A stretch of 64,000 nucleotides of DNA. It comes from Tuctoria greenei (lineage: Eukaryota; Streptophyta; Magnoliopsida; Poales; Poaceae). The first letter of the stretch is position 1. Every line of letters starts with the position of its first letter. The stretch covers positions 269,835,560 to 269,899,559 of the forward strand of contig JAYESD010000001.1 in the NCBI GenBank assembly GCA_036927565.1, read 5' to 3'. A model generated the notes under the pieces. The model ran no database searches, was not told the DNA's origin, and saw nothing but the letters and a program-made list of their open reading frames with translations. Below, one piece after another: positions 47,505-57,537 of the stretch. The translations under genes were made by a program, and so were the position numbers.

Positions 47505-48485
47505 GATCTGAGAATGAGTGATCAAGAGAAAAGACAAGTTATACAAGGTATTTGTGAGGTAAGATGGCAATGGAAGGCAATAGGGAATTAAGGAGTTAGG
47601 TTTTGGTTCAGAAACATCGGACTTGTCCGGTGCTCAGGCACGGACTAGTCCGGGGGACCGGACTTGTCCGTACCTGGACCGGACTAGTCCGGTGTTCATC
47701 AGCAAAAACCTAACAAACTGGATAAAAATTGATCCCTAATGAGATAGCTAGTCTAGCATACACATAGTACATCAACTGGACATGCAACTAGTGAAGAATG
47801 CTAGGCCAAACGATAATCAAAGAAGAAATTTGAGATTTCTTAGGGTTTGAGGAAAATTTACCAAGAAATCCAAGGAAACTTGAAAATGTGGGGGTTGGAG
47901 GCCGGACTTGTCCGCTAACTTCAATCCCCGAGTCTTCAAGCTTAATCTCCGCCCAAGTTTGAGGCTTTTCGACGGAGGAATCAAGGATTCACCTTGGGAG
48001 CTCGAGCGCAAGAGAGAGAAAGCTTGGAGGAGAGTGTGGGGTGAAGAGATTAGGGTTTGGTGGCGGCTAGGGTTATGGACACGAAAAATCGGACAAGTCC
48101 GGACATGACCGGACTAGTCCGAAGTCCTCCAGAGACCTAAATCGGACTAGTCCGTGGTCTGTCGGACTAGTCCGGCCTAACCGGCACACTGCGGACTAGT
48201 CTGCAAGGGCGGACTAGTCCGGGTAACCACGGACTTGTCCGTGGTCACCAGGAGAGAATGCATAGCCCATTCATATATATTTGAAGGTCCAATAATTGAG
48301 GGTAGAGAGGCAAAACAATACAAATAATCCTGATGAATTTGATCAGTAAGCAAACAACAATCATACTATGATCAAAAATTCATCAAGATCTAATAATTGA
48401 CATAGTTTTTCGAGAGAAAAATGGGGAGGAAAAATTTTCACAATTCAATCAATATTTTGAGGCAATCATACAGGTATGCAACTTT
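47505..48485 (-). promoter_or_regulatory. Spacer between pol and the extra ORF of D: putative promoter, leader and intron
   Basis: No ORF. Read on the minus strand it has a palindrome cluster (48083-48245), a TATA-like AAATATATATGAA near 48275, a pyrimidine-rich leader (TCTCTCTTGCGCTCGAG, about 48010), a donor-like CCAAG/GTGAAT near 47992, further palindromes (47902 and 47615-47695), then a pyrimidine-rich acceptor at 47508. The order is promoter, 5' UTR exon, intron, coding start. All of this is inference from sequence signals. Confidence 0.5.
47609..48245. repeat. Internal palindrome clusters of element D
   Basis: CGGACTTGTCCG/CGGACTAGTCCG units at about 47617, 47642, 47660, 47680 and 47902, and six or more in 48088-48245, outside the LTRs. 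Confidence 0.9.
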
Positions 48486-51400
48486 TCAAGCCACACTCCG
48501 AGAATCAAGGATGTTTAGCTCATTTCGGAGTTCGCAAAAACGTTTTTCATCAAGTGGCTTGGTGAATATGTCGGCCAATTGTTTTTGGGTGTTGACATGA
48601 GAGATGGATATGTCTCCTTTCATGGAATGGTCTCTCAAGAAATGGTGTCTTATGTCAATGTGTTTAGTTCTAGAGTGCTCAACTGGATTGTGGGCTATTT
48701 TAATGGCACTCTCATTGTCACAAAGAAGAGGAATACGGTTCATATTGTAACCGTAATCCCTTAGAGTTTGTCGCATCCAAAGGAGTTGTGCACAACAACT
48801 CCCGGCTGCAACATACTCCGCTTCGGCTGTGGATAATGCAATGGAATTCTGTTTCTTGGATGACCAAGAAACTAAGGATCTTCCTAGGAATTGGCAAGTG
48901 CCAGAAGTGCTTTTTCTATCAACTTTGCACCCGGCATAATCTGCATCGGAATACCCAATGAGATTGAATTTTGAACCTTTTGGGTACCAAAGACCAAGGT
49001 TGGGTGTATGAACTAAATATCTTAGGATTCTCTTTACGGCTGTCAAATGACATTCCTTAGGGTTGGCTTGAAATCTTGCACACAAACATACACTCAACAT
49101 AATGTCTGGCCTAGATGCACATAAGTAAAGTAAAGATCCAATCATAGAGCGATATACCTTTTGGTCGACGCTCGGTCCATCTTCATTGAGATCCAAGTGA
49201 CCATTCGTTGCCATGGGAGTCTTAATGGGCTTTGCCTTGTCCATGCCAAACTTCTTGAGGATGTCCTGCGTGTACTTGGTTTGGCTTATGAACGTTCCTT
49301 CCCTTTGTTTCCGCACTTGGAATCCCAAGAAGTACTTTAATTCTCCCATCATTGACATTTCAAATCTGTCTGTCATAATTTTACTAAACTCTTCACAGAA
49401 AGATTGATTAGTTGATCCAAAAATTATATCATCAACATAGATTTGGCAAATGAAAAGATCATTATTCAGATTTTTCGTGAATAGTGTATAATCTACTTTG
49501 CCAATTTGAAAGCCATTATCAATTAAAAAATCTCTAAGACACTCATACCAAGCTCTAGGAGCTTGTTTGAGGCCATAGAGAGCCTTACGCAGTTTATACA
49601 CGTGGTCGGGGAACTCTTCGTCTTCAAATCCGGGTGGTTGCTCCACGTACACCTCTTCCTTGATCGGTCCGTTGAGGAAGGCGCTTTTTACGTCCATTTG
49701 GTACAGCTTGAAATCATGGTGAGTAGCATATGCAAGTAATATTCTAATTGATTCAAGCCTAGCTACTGGAGCAAAGGTCTCATCAAAATCCAAACCTTCG
49801 ACTTGTGAGTAACCTTTGGCCACAAGTCGTGCCTTGTTTCTTGTCACCACCCCGTGTTCATCTTGTTTGTTGCGGAAGACCCACTTTGTGCCGACAATGT
49901 TTGCATTGGGTCTTTCCACAAGTTCCCAAACCTCGTTTCTCTTGAAATTGTTTAACTCTTCTTGCATTGCCACCACCCAGTCCGGATCCTTTAATGCATC
50001 CTCAGTCCTGCGGGGTTCCAAAAAGGAGACAAACGAGTAATGTTCACAAAAATTTGCTATACGAGATCTAGTGGTTACTCCTTTTTGGATGTCGCCGATG
50101 ATGTTGTCGATTGGATGATCCCTTTGAATGCATTGGTGCACTCTTGGGTGTGGCACTTGGGGGTTCGTATGTTGGTGATCATCTTCTTCTCCCCCTGAGT
50201 TGTTGTCCTCAATGATTTGTTGATCATGTTCATATTCTTGTGATTGATCTTGTATCGAGGCTCCCCCTTGATTGTTGATCTCCTCTTGTGGTTCACTTTC
50301 CTCTTGTATTTGTGTCGATGTCTCTTGTGGTCGTACTTCGCCTAGGGCCATCCTCTTTATTGCTTGATAGGGGGCTTCCTCATTACCTAATTCACATTGA
50401 TCAACTTGCTCCTTTTGGGAGCCATTAGTTTCATCGAACACTACGTCACGTGCCACTTCAACAAGTCCGGAGGCCTTGTTGAACACACGATAGGCGTAAG
50501 TGTTCGAATCATAACCAAGCAAGAAACCTTCATCGGACTTCGAAGCGAACTTTGAGGTCCTGGGCTTCTTGTTCAAAATATAGCAAGGAGAACCGAAAAC
50601 TCGAAAATATGAAACGTTCGGTTTGTTACCGGTGAGTAGCTCATAGGGGGTCTTCTTTAGTAGTCGATGAAGATAGAGTCGATTTGTGGCATGGCAGGCG
50701 GTGTTGATTGCTTCCGCCCAAAATCGATCCGAAGTCTTGTATTCATCGAGCATTGTTCTTGCCATCTCTATGAGCGTTCGATTCTTCCTTTCGGCAACTC
50801 CGTTTTGTTGTGGAGAGTATGGCGCTGAGAATTCGTGCTTGATTCCTTCCTCATCAAGGTACTCCTCCACTTGTATGTTTTTGAACTCCGTGCCATTGTC
50901 GCTCCGAATACTCTTGATTGATAGTGAGAACTCGTTCTGCGCTCGCTTGAAGAATTTCTTGAGTGTTCCTTGTGTTTCTGACTTGTCATGCAAAAAGAAC
51001 ACCCAAGTGAAGCGGGAAAAATCGTCAATAATAACTAAACCGTATTTGTTACCGCCTATGCTTATGTAAGCAATTGGACCGAAGAGGTCCATATGAAGTA
51101 GTTCGAGCGGTCTTGTCGTGGTCATGATGTTCTTTGCGGGATGTTGTGCTCCAACTTGCTTTCCTGCTTGGCACGCGCTACAAGGCCTGTCTTTCTCAAA
51201 CACAACATCTTTCAAACCTCGGATGTGATCGCCCTTGAGGAGTTTTTGAAGGTTCCTCATACCAACATGTGCTAGCCGTCTATGCCACAGCCAACCCATG
51301 TTGGTTTTTGCAATCAAGCATGTGTCGAGTTCGGCTTTATCCTTGTTGAAGTCAACAAGATAAAGCTTTCCCTTTAACATACCCTTGAATGCAATGGAAC

Positions 51401-51857
51401 CATCACTTCTCCTTGAGACGGTCACACCCTCGTTAGTAAACAGGCAATTATAACCTTTGTCGCATAACTGAGATATGGACAGCAGGTTATAATCTAAAGA
51501 TTCAACGTGTAAAACGTGCGAAAGAGTATGTTCAGAGGATATTGCAATTTTACCGGTACCGAGGACCCTTCCTTGACTGTTATCCCCAAAGTAGATGCCT
51601 TCATTTGGGTCCTGGTTCACTTCATACTCCACAAACATCTTCCTTTCTCCGGTCATGTGGTTGGTGCATCCACTGTCTAGCACCCATTTGGATCCACCGG
51701 AGGAGTAGGCCTGCAAAAACAAATTACGCCTTGGTTTTAGGTACCCAAGCTTGCTTGGGTCCTTGGAGGTTAGTGACAATACATTTGGGCACCCACACAT
51801 GGGATTTTGTGTTCCCATGGCGTGGCCCAGCATAATAAGCATACACTTTACCAACAT
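48486..51857 (-). CDS. pol: Pol polyprotein of Sirevirus D
   Basis: 1123 open codons in the +1 frame relative to gag, overlapping gag's end by 134 bases, so expression probably needs frameshifting or another recoding step. The first ATG (51857) may not be the real start. Protease: WVLDSGCTNHMTG (about residue 60). Integrase: zinc motif WHRRLAHVGM…CSACQAGK, catalytic core LHMDLFGP, IRSDNGTEF, NGVAERKNRTL, plus the GKNPYELL-like KTPYELLTGNKP. RT: KWVFRNKQDE, FDETFAPVARLES, catalytic YVDDIIFGS. RNase H: SDADYAGC, STAEAEYVA, LLCDNESA, ending in LADIFTKPLDEKRF. All catalytic residues I checked are present, and length and order are normal for Copia pol. Confidence 0.95.
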   Translation of the reverse strand: MLVKCMLIMLGHAMGTQNPMCGCPNVLSLTSKDPSKLGYLKPRRNLFLQAYSSGGSKWVLDSGCTNHMTGERKMFVEYEVNQDPNEGIYFGDNSQGRVLGTGKIAISSEHTLSHVLHVESLDYNLLSISQLCDKGYNCLFTNEGVTVSRRSDGSIAFKGMLKGKLYLVDFNKDKAELDTCLIAKTNMGWLWHRRLAHVGMRNLQKLLKGDHIRGLKDVVFEKDRPCSACQAGKQVGAQHPAKNIMTTTRPLELLHMDLFGPIAYISIGGNKYGLVIIDDFSRFTWVFFLHDKSETQGTLKKFFKRAQNEFSLSIKSIRSDNGTEFKNIQVEEYLDEEGIKHEFSAPYSPQQNGVAERKNRTLIEMARTMLDEYKTSDRFWAEAINTACHATNRLYLHRLLKKTPYELLTGNKPNVSYFRVFGSPCYILNKKPRTSKFASKSDEGFLLGYDSNTYAYRVFNKASGLVEVARDVVFDETNGSQKEQVDQCELGNEEAPYQAIKRMALGEVRPQETSTQIQEESEPQEEINNQGGASIQDQSQEYEHDQQIIEDNNSGGEEDDHQHTNPQVPHPRVHQCIQRDHPIDNIIGDIQKGVTTRSRIANFCEHYSFVSFLEPRRTEDALKDPDWVVAMQEELNNFKRNEVWELVERPNANIVGTKWVFRNKQDEHGVVTRNKARLVAKGYSQVEGLDFDETFAPVARLESIRILLAYATHHDFKLYQMDVKSAFLNGPIKEEVYVEQPPGFEDEEFPDHVYKLRKALYGLKQAPRAWYECLRDFLIDNGFQIGKVDYTLFTKNLNNDLFICQIYVDDIIFGSTNQSFCEEFSKIMTDRFEMSMMGELKYFLGFQVRKQREGTFISQTKYTQDILKKFGMDKAKPIKTPMATNGHLDLNEDGPSVDQKVYRSMIGSLLYLCASRPDIMLSVCLCARFQANPKECHLTAVKRILRYLVHTPNLGLWYPKGSKFNLIGYSDADYAGCKVDRKSTSGTCQFLGRSLVSWSSKKQNSIALSTAEAEYVAAGSCCAQLLWMRQTLRDYGYNMNRIPLLCDNESAIKIAHNPVEHSRTKHIDIRHHFLRDHSMKGDISISHVNTQKQLADIFTKPLDEKRFCELRNELNILDSRSVA

Positions 51858-54138
51858 TATTTTTCATTAAAACATAAGATGCATCAAATGTTTTAAACAG
51901 AAGTTGCTGTTGATTATGGGTCGGACTAGTCTGTGTGACCGGACTTGTCCGGATGACCGGACTTGTCCGGACCACAACCGGACTAGTCCGATTTTCATGA
52001 GAGTTCAGATTTTTAGTTTTCGAGTTACCAGGTTGTGAGGGTCCTCCCTTCACAAAGGTGATCCTTCCCTTGTCATTCTTATGATTTCCAGCTTTTTGCT
52101 TTCCATCACAAGAGTAACCAATGCCATATTTGACATTTGGAGGTCTTTGGACCAAATATGCACTACGTGCATAGTTGATCCTCTCCTTGTCAAATATTAT
52201 ACATTGGGTAGGATTTTTGTCCTTCGTGGAGGTAGGGTTTTCCTTCAACCTGATGTTAGTTTTATCACATTTGCAAACATGAGCGATATTAGTTAAAGTG
52301 GGTTGAGAAGGTAGGGTTGAAGAGGAGGAAGGTTCACTAAGCTTGAGTGACTCAACCTGCACTTCAAGGATCTTGTTGACCTTGATTTGGTCATCAAGTT
52401 GATTCTTGATTGCAACATTTGATTTGGTTAACTCCAAGCAAGTTTTCTTGCTTGAAGCTAGCTCAAGCTCTAGTGTGTGATTTTTCTCCTTTTCAAGAAC
52501 TAGAAGATTGTCAAGTTCGACATGCTTCTCCTTTTGGGAGATAATCATGTCTTCTTGACGATCAATCAGCTCTTCCTTCTCAACAAGTTGGTTAAGCAAG
52601 AATTTCATTTTTGCAGCAGTTTTTCTATCTAAACCAATTAGCATGTCTTCATCATCACTATCTAGATCATCATCACTTGAGTAAGAATGCGAAGAAGGAG
52701 TTTTGATGTTTACCTTGCGTTTACCTTCCTTAGCCATGAGGCAAGTTCCATTTGCCTTCTTTGCACCGAGCGTGGGGAAGAGTGTGAGTTTCTTGGGCAT
52801 GCTTTCAATGGCTATGCTAGCCATTTCTTCTTCATCGGACGATGAGGACTCATCGTTTGAGTCCCACTCCTTTCCGATGTGTGCTTGTTCAGCTTGTTTC
52901 TTCTTCTTGAAGAACTTTTTCGGTTGAGGCTTGGATTCTTTACTCTTCTTCTTGTTGTCCTCATATGGGCAATCAACTATGAAGTGATTGTACTCACCAC
53001 AATTATAGCATGCCCGCCTCATCTTCGGTTTTGTCTTCTCCTTGTATCTTCCTTCACTTGATTTTGCTCCTTGTCTTTTCTTCATAATTCTTTTGAATTT
53101 CTTCATGAACAGAATCATATCTTTTTCGTCCAGCTCGCTGCTTTCATCATCGCTGTCCTCCTCAAACTGAGCTTCTTTTGCTTCTTTGGATAGAGGTTTG
53201 AGTGTGGATTTTAAGGCAACTCCCTTCTTCTTGGCCGATGTGAGGTCAGCTATTTCTTTGACATGCTTGGCTTGCTTCTCCATCATCTCAAAGTTGATGA
53301 TTTTGCCGAGCAGTTCATCCGGAGTCATTTTCTTGTATCCTGGACTTTCTCGGATCATAGAACAGAGTGTGACGTTGCGAGGCATAAAGGCTCTAAGGAT
53401 GAGCTTCACAACCTCGTGATCATTCCATTTTTTGCTACCATACGATCGAACCTTGTTCACAAGAGTCTTTAGTCTGTTGTACATGTCCTGGGGGGATTCA
53501 TCTTCCTCAATCGCGAACCTTCCTAGTTCGCCTTCAATCATTTCAATCTTTGCCTCCCGCACATGCCGGTCACCTTCATGTGCTGTCTGTAGCGTGTCCC
53601 AAATTTCTTTGGCAATTTCCAATCCGTCCACCTTTGTGAATTCATCTCTACTTAGAGATGAGGTGATAACGGCTGCGGCTTGGGCATTCCTGTGGATGGC
53701 TTGCTCTTGACTTGGCGTGAGTTCTTCATCGTCATCAGGGATGTTTATTCCTGTGCACACTATATGCCATAAACTTGGGTTAAGGGAAATCAAGTGCATC
53801 TTCATGTTTTGCCTCCACATGGAGTAATCACTCCCATCGAAGTGTGGGGCTTTTCCGAGAGGAATAGATAGATAATGACTGCTGTTAGAATTTAAACGGT
53901 CATAATTAAAAGGATATCGGGAGTAGTCGGTGTGACTACTCCCCTTCTTCTTTTCTTCAACTTTAGCTTTCCCTTTGGAAAGTGCTTTCTTTCGGAGCAG
54001 TGCTTTCAGCTCCAACGTCTCCTCATCATCATCATCGAAGTCTTGGATGGCTTCGAGATACCTTTCTAGCTTTTGGTGCTTGTCATGGTTCATTTCTTCC
54101 TGGGTGTTGATTTTCTGGACTTCCTTCATGTCCGACAT
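51724..54138 (-). CDS. gag: Gag polyprotein of Sirevirus D
   Basis: 804 codons from ATG 54138 (MSDMKEVQKINTQEE), 50 bases inside the LTR. The upstream in-frame codon next to the primer site is TTG, not ATG. It has an acidic N-terminal helix region and a capsid domain (SIPLGKAPHFDGSDYSMWR, ITSSLSRDEFTKVDGLEIA, ESPQDMYNRLKTLVNKVRS), a Lys-rich region with a CCHC knuckle (CYNCGEYNHFIVDCP, near 53005), and a long coiled-coil-like segment (EKEELIDRQEDMIISQKEK) typical of the large Sirevirus gag. Close to the C-terminus (51921-51995) four palindrome units are translated as RTSP/QTSP repeats. Forms the retrotransposon particle in the cytoplasm. Intact. Confidence 0.93.
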   Translation of the reverse strand: MSDMKEVQKINTQEEMNHDKHQKLERYLEAIQDFDDDDEETLELKALLRKKALSKGKAKVEEKKKGSSHTDYSRYPFNYDRLNSNSSHYLSIPLGKAPHFDGSDYSMWRQNMKMHLISLNPSLWHIVCTGINIPDDDEELTPSQEQAIHRNAQAAAVITSSLSRDEFTKVDGLEIAKEIWDTLQTAHEGDRHVREAKIEMIEGELGRFAIEEDESPQDMYNRLKTLVNKVRSYGSKKWNDHEVVKLILRAFMPRNVTLCSMIRESPGYKKMTPDELLGKIINFEMMEKQAKHVKEIADLTSAKKKGVALKSTLKPLSKEAKEAQFEEDSDDESSELDEKDMILFMKKFKRIMKKRQGAKSSEGRYKEKTKPKMRRACYNCGEYNHFIVDCPYEDNKKKSKESKPQPKKFFKKKKQAEQAHIGKEWDSNDESSSSDEEEMASIAIESMPKKLTLFPTLGAKKANGTCLMAKEGKRKVNIKTPSSHSYSSDDDLDSDDEDMLIGLDRKTAAKMKFLLNQLVEKEELIDRQEDMIISQKEKHVELDNLLVLEKEKNHTLELELASSKKTCLELTKSNVAIKNQLDDQIKVNKILEVQVESLKLSEPSSSSTLPSQPTLTNIAHVCKCDKTNIRLKENPTSTKDKNPTQCIIFDKERINYARSAYLVQRPPNVKYGIGYSCDGKQKAGNHKNDKGRITFVKGGPSQPGNSKTKNLNSHENRTSPVVVRTSPVIRTSPVTQTSPTHNQQQLLFKTFDASYVLMKNNVGKVYAYYAGPRHGNTKSHVWVPKCIVTNLQGPKQAWVPKTKA
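51924..51992. repeat. Four palindromes inside the gag coding sequence of D
   Basis: Units at 51924 (one base off), 51942, 51960 and 51981. Spacings of 18, 18 and 21 keep the frame, each reading Arg-Thr-Ser-Pro (one Gln-Thr-Ser-Pro). Confidence 0.95.
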
Positions 54139-54175
54139 GATCTCTTCGAGTGGTTGCACTCTTTCTTGAAGAACC

Positions 54176-54188
54176 TGCTCTGATACCA
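54176..54188 (-). promoter_or_regulatory. Primer-binding site of element D
   Basis: Minus strand TGGTATCAGAGCA, two bases from the LTR; initiator tRNA-Met type. Confidence 0.9.
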
Positions 54189-54190
54189 AT

Positions 54191-55751
54191 TGAATGTAGG
54201 CCTAGAGGGGGGGTGAATAGGCCTTCTTGAATTTTTTCGGTTCCTGTAGTACTTAAACAAAAAGGTTAAATCCAGATATATCGGACTAGTCCGGTAAAGT
54301 GCGGACTAGTCCGGATTTCACGGGCTAGGTTGATCAAGTTAGGTCAATTTGATTGTTTCGTTGTCGTTTACAGCGGAAATATAAACTATAATGACAGTTC
54401 AATAGTTGTATGTTAAGTTTTATTGCAAGTATGATTCTTGTTCACTATTTAACTTCAATTCAACAAAATGAATCAAACCCTAGATAATGTTGATCAACTA
54501 GAATGATGAACACAAACGAACAAGACACAAGATTTATCCCGTGGTTCGGTTACCACGAAGGCAGCCTACGTCCACGTTGAGGAGCCCACAAAAGGACCGG
54601 GTCTTTACCAACCCTTCCCTCGTCGGATCGCCACGAAGGCCAATCCTCTTCCACTAATCACGCAGGGGTAAATCACCAAGTTGAAGGGGCGATCTCACAA
54701 GTTGAGAGCTCCCTTGATTACAAGTTTCAAAACCACCAATAACACACTTCGAAATATACAATTGAGATGCAAGAGTGTGTTAGAGATTCAAACCAAGAGC
54801 TCAATCGTGTGCAAAGTGCCTCTCCAATGATCTACAAGTGATCTTCAAAAGATTGATCGATTTTGCACTCAACTTCGTGGAGAGAGATGGTTTTTGAGTC
54901 TCTTGGGAGGTGTGACGGCGCTAGGGTTCGAGAGAGTTTGAAAGTGGGCCATCCACCTCTATTTATATGGGGTTTCTAGACATTACCGTTAGGGTTTAGA
55001 AAGATCGGACTAGTCCGTGGTGGAGACCGGACTAGTCCGGTGTGCTGTGTGAAGCAAACCCTAAGTGTCCAGGAATATCGGACTAGTCCGATTAAAAAAA
55101 CGGACTTGTCCGATTTCGTTGCTGGAAATCTTCGGACTTGTCCGATTGACATCGGACTTGTCCGGACCTGTGAAACCCTAAGTGTTTTGAACGACAAGTC
55201 CGCACTTGGAGGACTTGTCCGATTTAGAACAGAGTGTAAATCGGACTAGTCCGTGTAGACACCGGACTTGTCCGAAGTGGATCAGAAAGGGAATCGGACT
55301 AGTCCGGTAGTGACCGGACTTGTCCGATCTAGTGACTTGTGCATTGTGTTGAGGACTAGTCCGCACTGGGGAGGACTAGTCCGAAGTGGAACAGAAAGAT
55401 ATCGGACTAGTCCGGTGGGGACCGGACTTGTCCGATCTTGTGCAGAATGTGATATCGGACTAGTCCGGTTGATATCGGACTAGTCCGGTCCTGTATGGTT
55501 TTGTGCATTGTGTGTGTGTGATAAAGTGAGATTGAGCTCTTGGGTGTGTTTCCTTAACACACTCCATACATACTAATCTACTAATTTCTTCTTCTTGAGC
55601 TCAAATTCATTCTCCTTCTTAATTTCCCTCTTTTTGGCATTTTACTCATTTTTCATCATTTTCCTGCATTTATCTCAACAAAAGGATTAGGATCCCAATT
55701 GCTTGTCATAAATCATCCAAAACCCACAAGGGAGTCCTAGATGCACTTTCA
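54191..55751 (-). repeat. 5' LTR of element D
   Basis: 1561 bases, one A shorter than the 3' LTR. The TATA box (minus, CCATATAAATAG at 54958-54970) lies just downstream of the palindrome array in the direction of transcription. Confidence 0.95.
55004..55492. repeat. Palindrome array CGGACTWGTCCG in 5' LTR of D
   Basis: About 17 units (for example 55006-55017, 55028-55039, 55079-55090), directly upstream of the LTR TATA box. Confidence 0.95.
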
Positions 55752-55826
55752 CTCTTGTTATGGGTTAATGTTAAACATGTATATGAGTGTATGCAAGGCA
55801 TGATGCATGAAAATGAGGGTGTTACA
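55752..55826 (-). repeat. 5' LTR of element C, outer piece (with D's right target duplication)
   Basis: CTCTT (55752-55756) repeats 43918-43922. 55757-55826 completes the C LTR, ending GGGTGTTACA. Confidence 0.95.
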
Positions 55827-57537
55827 GTGTTTCACCGTGAAAAAGGTGATAGATATCAGAGATAATCAAGTCACGAAGACAACACAAAAAGAATCACTCA
55901 AATCCGTCGAGAAAAACTCTAGTTATGATCGAAAGATCAAACAATGGTCAATCTGCCCTACCCGAGAAAAACAGTTCTGGAACGCTGCAAAGAAACTCGT
56001 TTAGATCATAGACCACAAATCCAATGACCGTGAAATTTTGACATATGATATACAATCAAGTTGTGAAGACAACCCAAAAAGATTCACATCAATTGGATCT
56101 GTAAAACTCGAGTCATGATAAAACCAACGACGAAAGGTAGTGCTGTCCAGAAACTCGACGAGTAAAACTTGTCTGGAACAAGTCAGATGAACAAGGCACA
56201 AAAGTTCCTTCAAACTACGAATTTTATTCAATAGAACACAAGAGGAACAGCCCTAAAGTCGTGTTCCATGAGCTCTGGGCTCCCTTGCTTATATAACCAG
56301 CCCTTAGGCCAACCCAATATCAACTAGAACTCCAATCCTACTCAGATCATGAATTGTAACTTTCCATAACTACTCAAGATTCTTCTATACGCAGATAGAA
56401 GCAATCTTAAGACTTCCAAACACTTTAGGAACGTATACCACATTCCCAAACAACTCAAATTCATGACCCACACGAAATCCTATCATAACCAACTCAAATC
56501 TTTCCATATTTGAGTCAAACCCGACTCAGTCGCAGCCTGAGTCCATAACCTAGTCGGTTGGACCTTTCTGACCAATTATTTATGTCCACATATCTTCATC
56601 ACGTCTCGGAACCATGCAGCCACGTCCATGCACTCCTTGCACACGTGCAAACATCTTCCAATGACGTCCATGATACCTTCATATGCATTGTTCTTGATCC
56701 AAACATGTTGTGCAACCTCCTGATCAGCTCAACCACAATTCCTCTCGAACTTGGTTGTTGGAACCTCATCTCCTCCCTGAGACTAGTCCAATGGATCCCG
56801 TCACCAGCCATGTCTTGAACTCAAGCAACACCTGCACATGAGTAAACAACCAATCCATACGAGCCCAAGTCCTCAACTTGACTCAAGTTAGTTCCGAACT
56901 CAACACCTTACGTGAGAACCTCACATAAGCATGTTGCAAAGCATAGCAAAACGATATCAGCCATATCATCCAAAATGCACCAAAAACTTAGTAAAAGAAT
57001 ACTAAGCAAACTTTCCAACAATGTAAAGAAAGTACGAAGCATTGCAAATGAAAAGCAGAAGCACCGCGGTCAAGTTCTGGACCTTGCCAGAGAAACCCGG
57101 ACCTTGAGCCGGAGCTGACAAAAGCTAGTAGAACCTAGCACCGGAGCTTACAAAAACTAGTAACCAAGTTCCCACCGGAGCTTACAAAACTAGCAGGACC
57201 TAGCGCCGGAGCTAACTAGAACTTGTCAGAACTAGTAAACCCAAATATCGGAGCTAGAAAAATCAACTTGGAGCTTAGCAAAAACATGCCGGAGCTATCA
57301 AAGACATGTCAGAGCTAAAGATAAAGCTCACCGGAGCTGACCAAAGCTAGTTGGACCTAGCATCGAACGTAACCGGAGCTACCCAAAACAAGCGGGACCT
57401 ACCGTCAGACCTTGCTGTAGCTCAGAGCTAGAGTCGGACCTTGATAAAAAGGTGTTTTGGTGATATTTAAAACTTTTATCATCAAAGCCAAGTGTATTCA
57501 CTACAAGCCAATGTATTCAGCACACATAGGTCTTACA
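55827..57537 (-). repeat. 5' LTR of element B, outer piece (with C's right target duplication)
   Basis: GTGTT at 55827-55831, then the remainder of B's LTR to CATAGGTCTTACA at 57537. TATA box (minus) at 56288-56296, motif array at about 57070-57440. With 33295-33449 the full LTR is about 1.86 kb. Confidence 0.95.

Larger units (their letters stand above)
43923..55751 (-). mobile_element. Element D: young, apparently intact Sirevirus (Ty1/Copia) with an extra sense ORF
   Basis: 11.83 kb, minus strand, LTRs 43923-45484 (3') and 54191-55751 (5') flanked by CTCTT. The LTRs appear identical except for one A in a homopolymer (eight at about 44825, seven at about 55092). Order: LTR, tRNA-Met primer site, gag (804 codons), pol (1123 codons, +1 frame, overlapping gag), palindrome-rich spacer, an additional ORF (520 codons), polypurine tracts, LTR. 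No stop or frameshift is seen in the three ORFs. It sits in the 5' LTR of C, so it is the last insertion in the nest. Confidence 0.95.
33450..55826 (-). mobile_element. Element C: Tekay-type chromovirus (Ty3/Gypsy), minus strand, split by D
   Basis: LTRs of 2.85 kb at 33450-36302 (3') and 41137-43922 plus 55757-55826 (5', split by D), flanked by GTGTT. About 10.5 kb without D. PBS of initiator tRNA-Met type, polypurine tract at the pol end. Gypsy order gag, protease, RT, RNase H, integrase, chromodomain. The two LTRs are close to identical with few differences, so insertion is fairly recent. It sits in the 5' LTR of B. Confidence 0.95.
24949..57537 (-). mobile_element. Element B: second copy of the A-family Sirevirus, minus strand, split by C
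   Basis: LTRs at 24949-26805 (3') and 33295-33449 plus 55832-57537 (5', split by element C), flanked by GAGAG. Without C it is about 10.2 kb, like A, and co-linear with it on the opposite strand. Its coding frames are less damaged than A's but still carry several stops and one gag frameshift. It lies in the integrase of F. Confidence 0.95.

Noticed and set aside
55004..55492. Regularly spaced short palindromic repeats resembling a CRISPR array
   Set aside because: Units are 12 bp and self-palindromic with uneven spacers, duplicated in both LTRs of a plant retrotransposon. No cas genes are present and the genome is eukaryotic.
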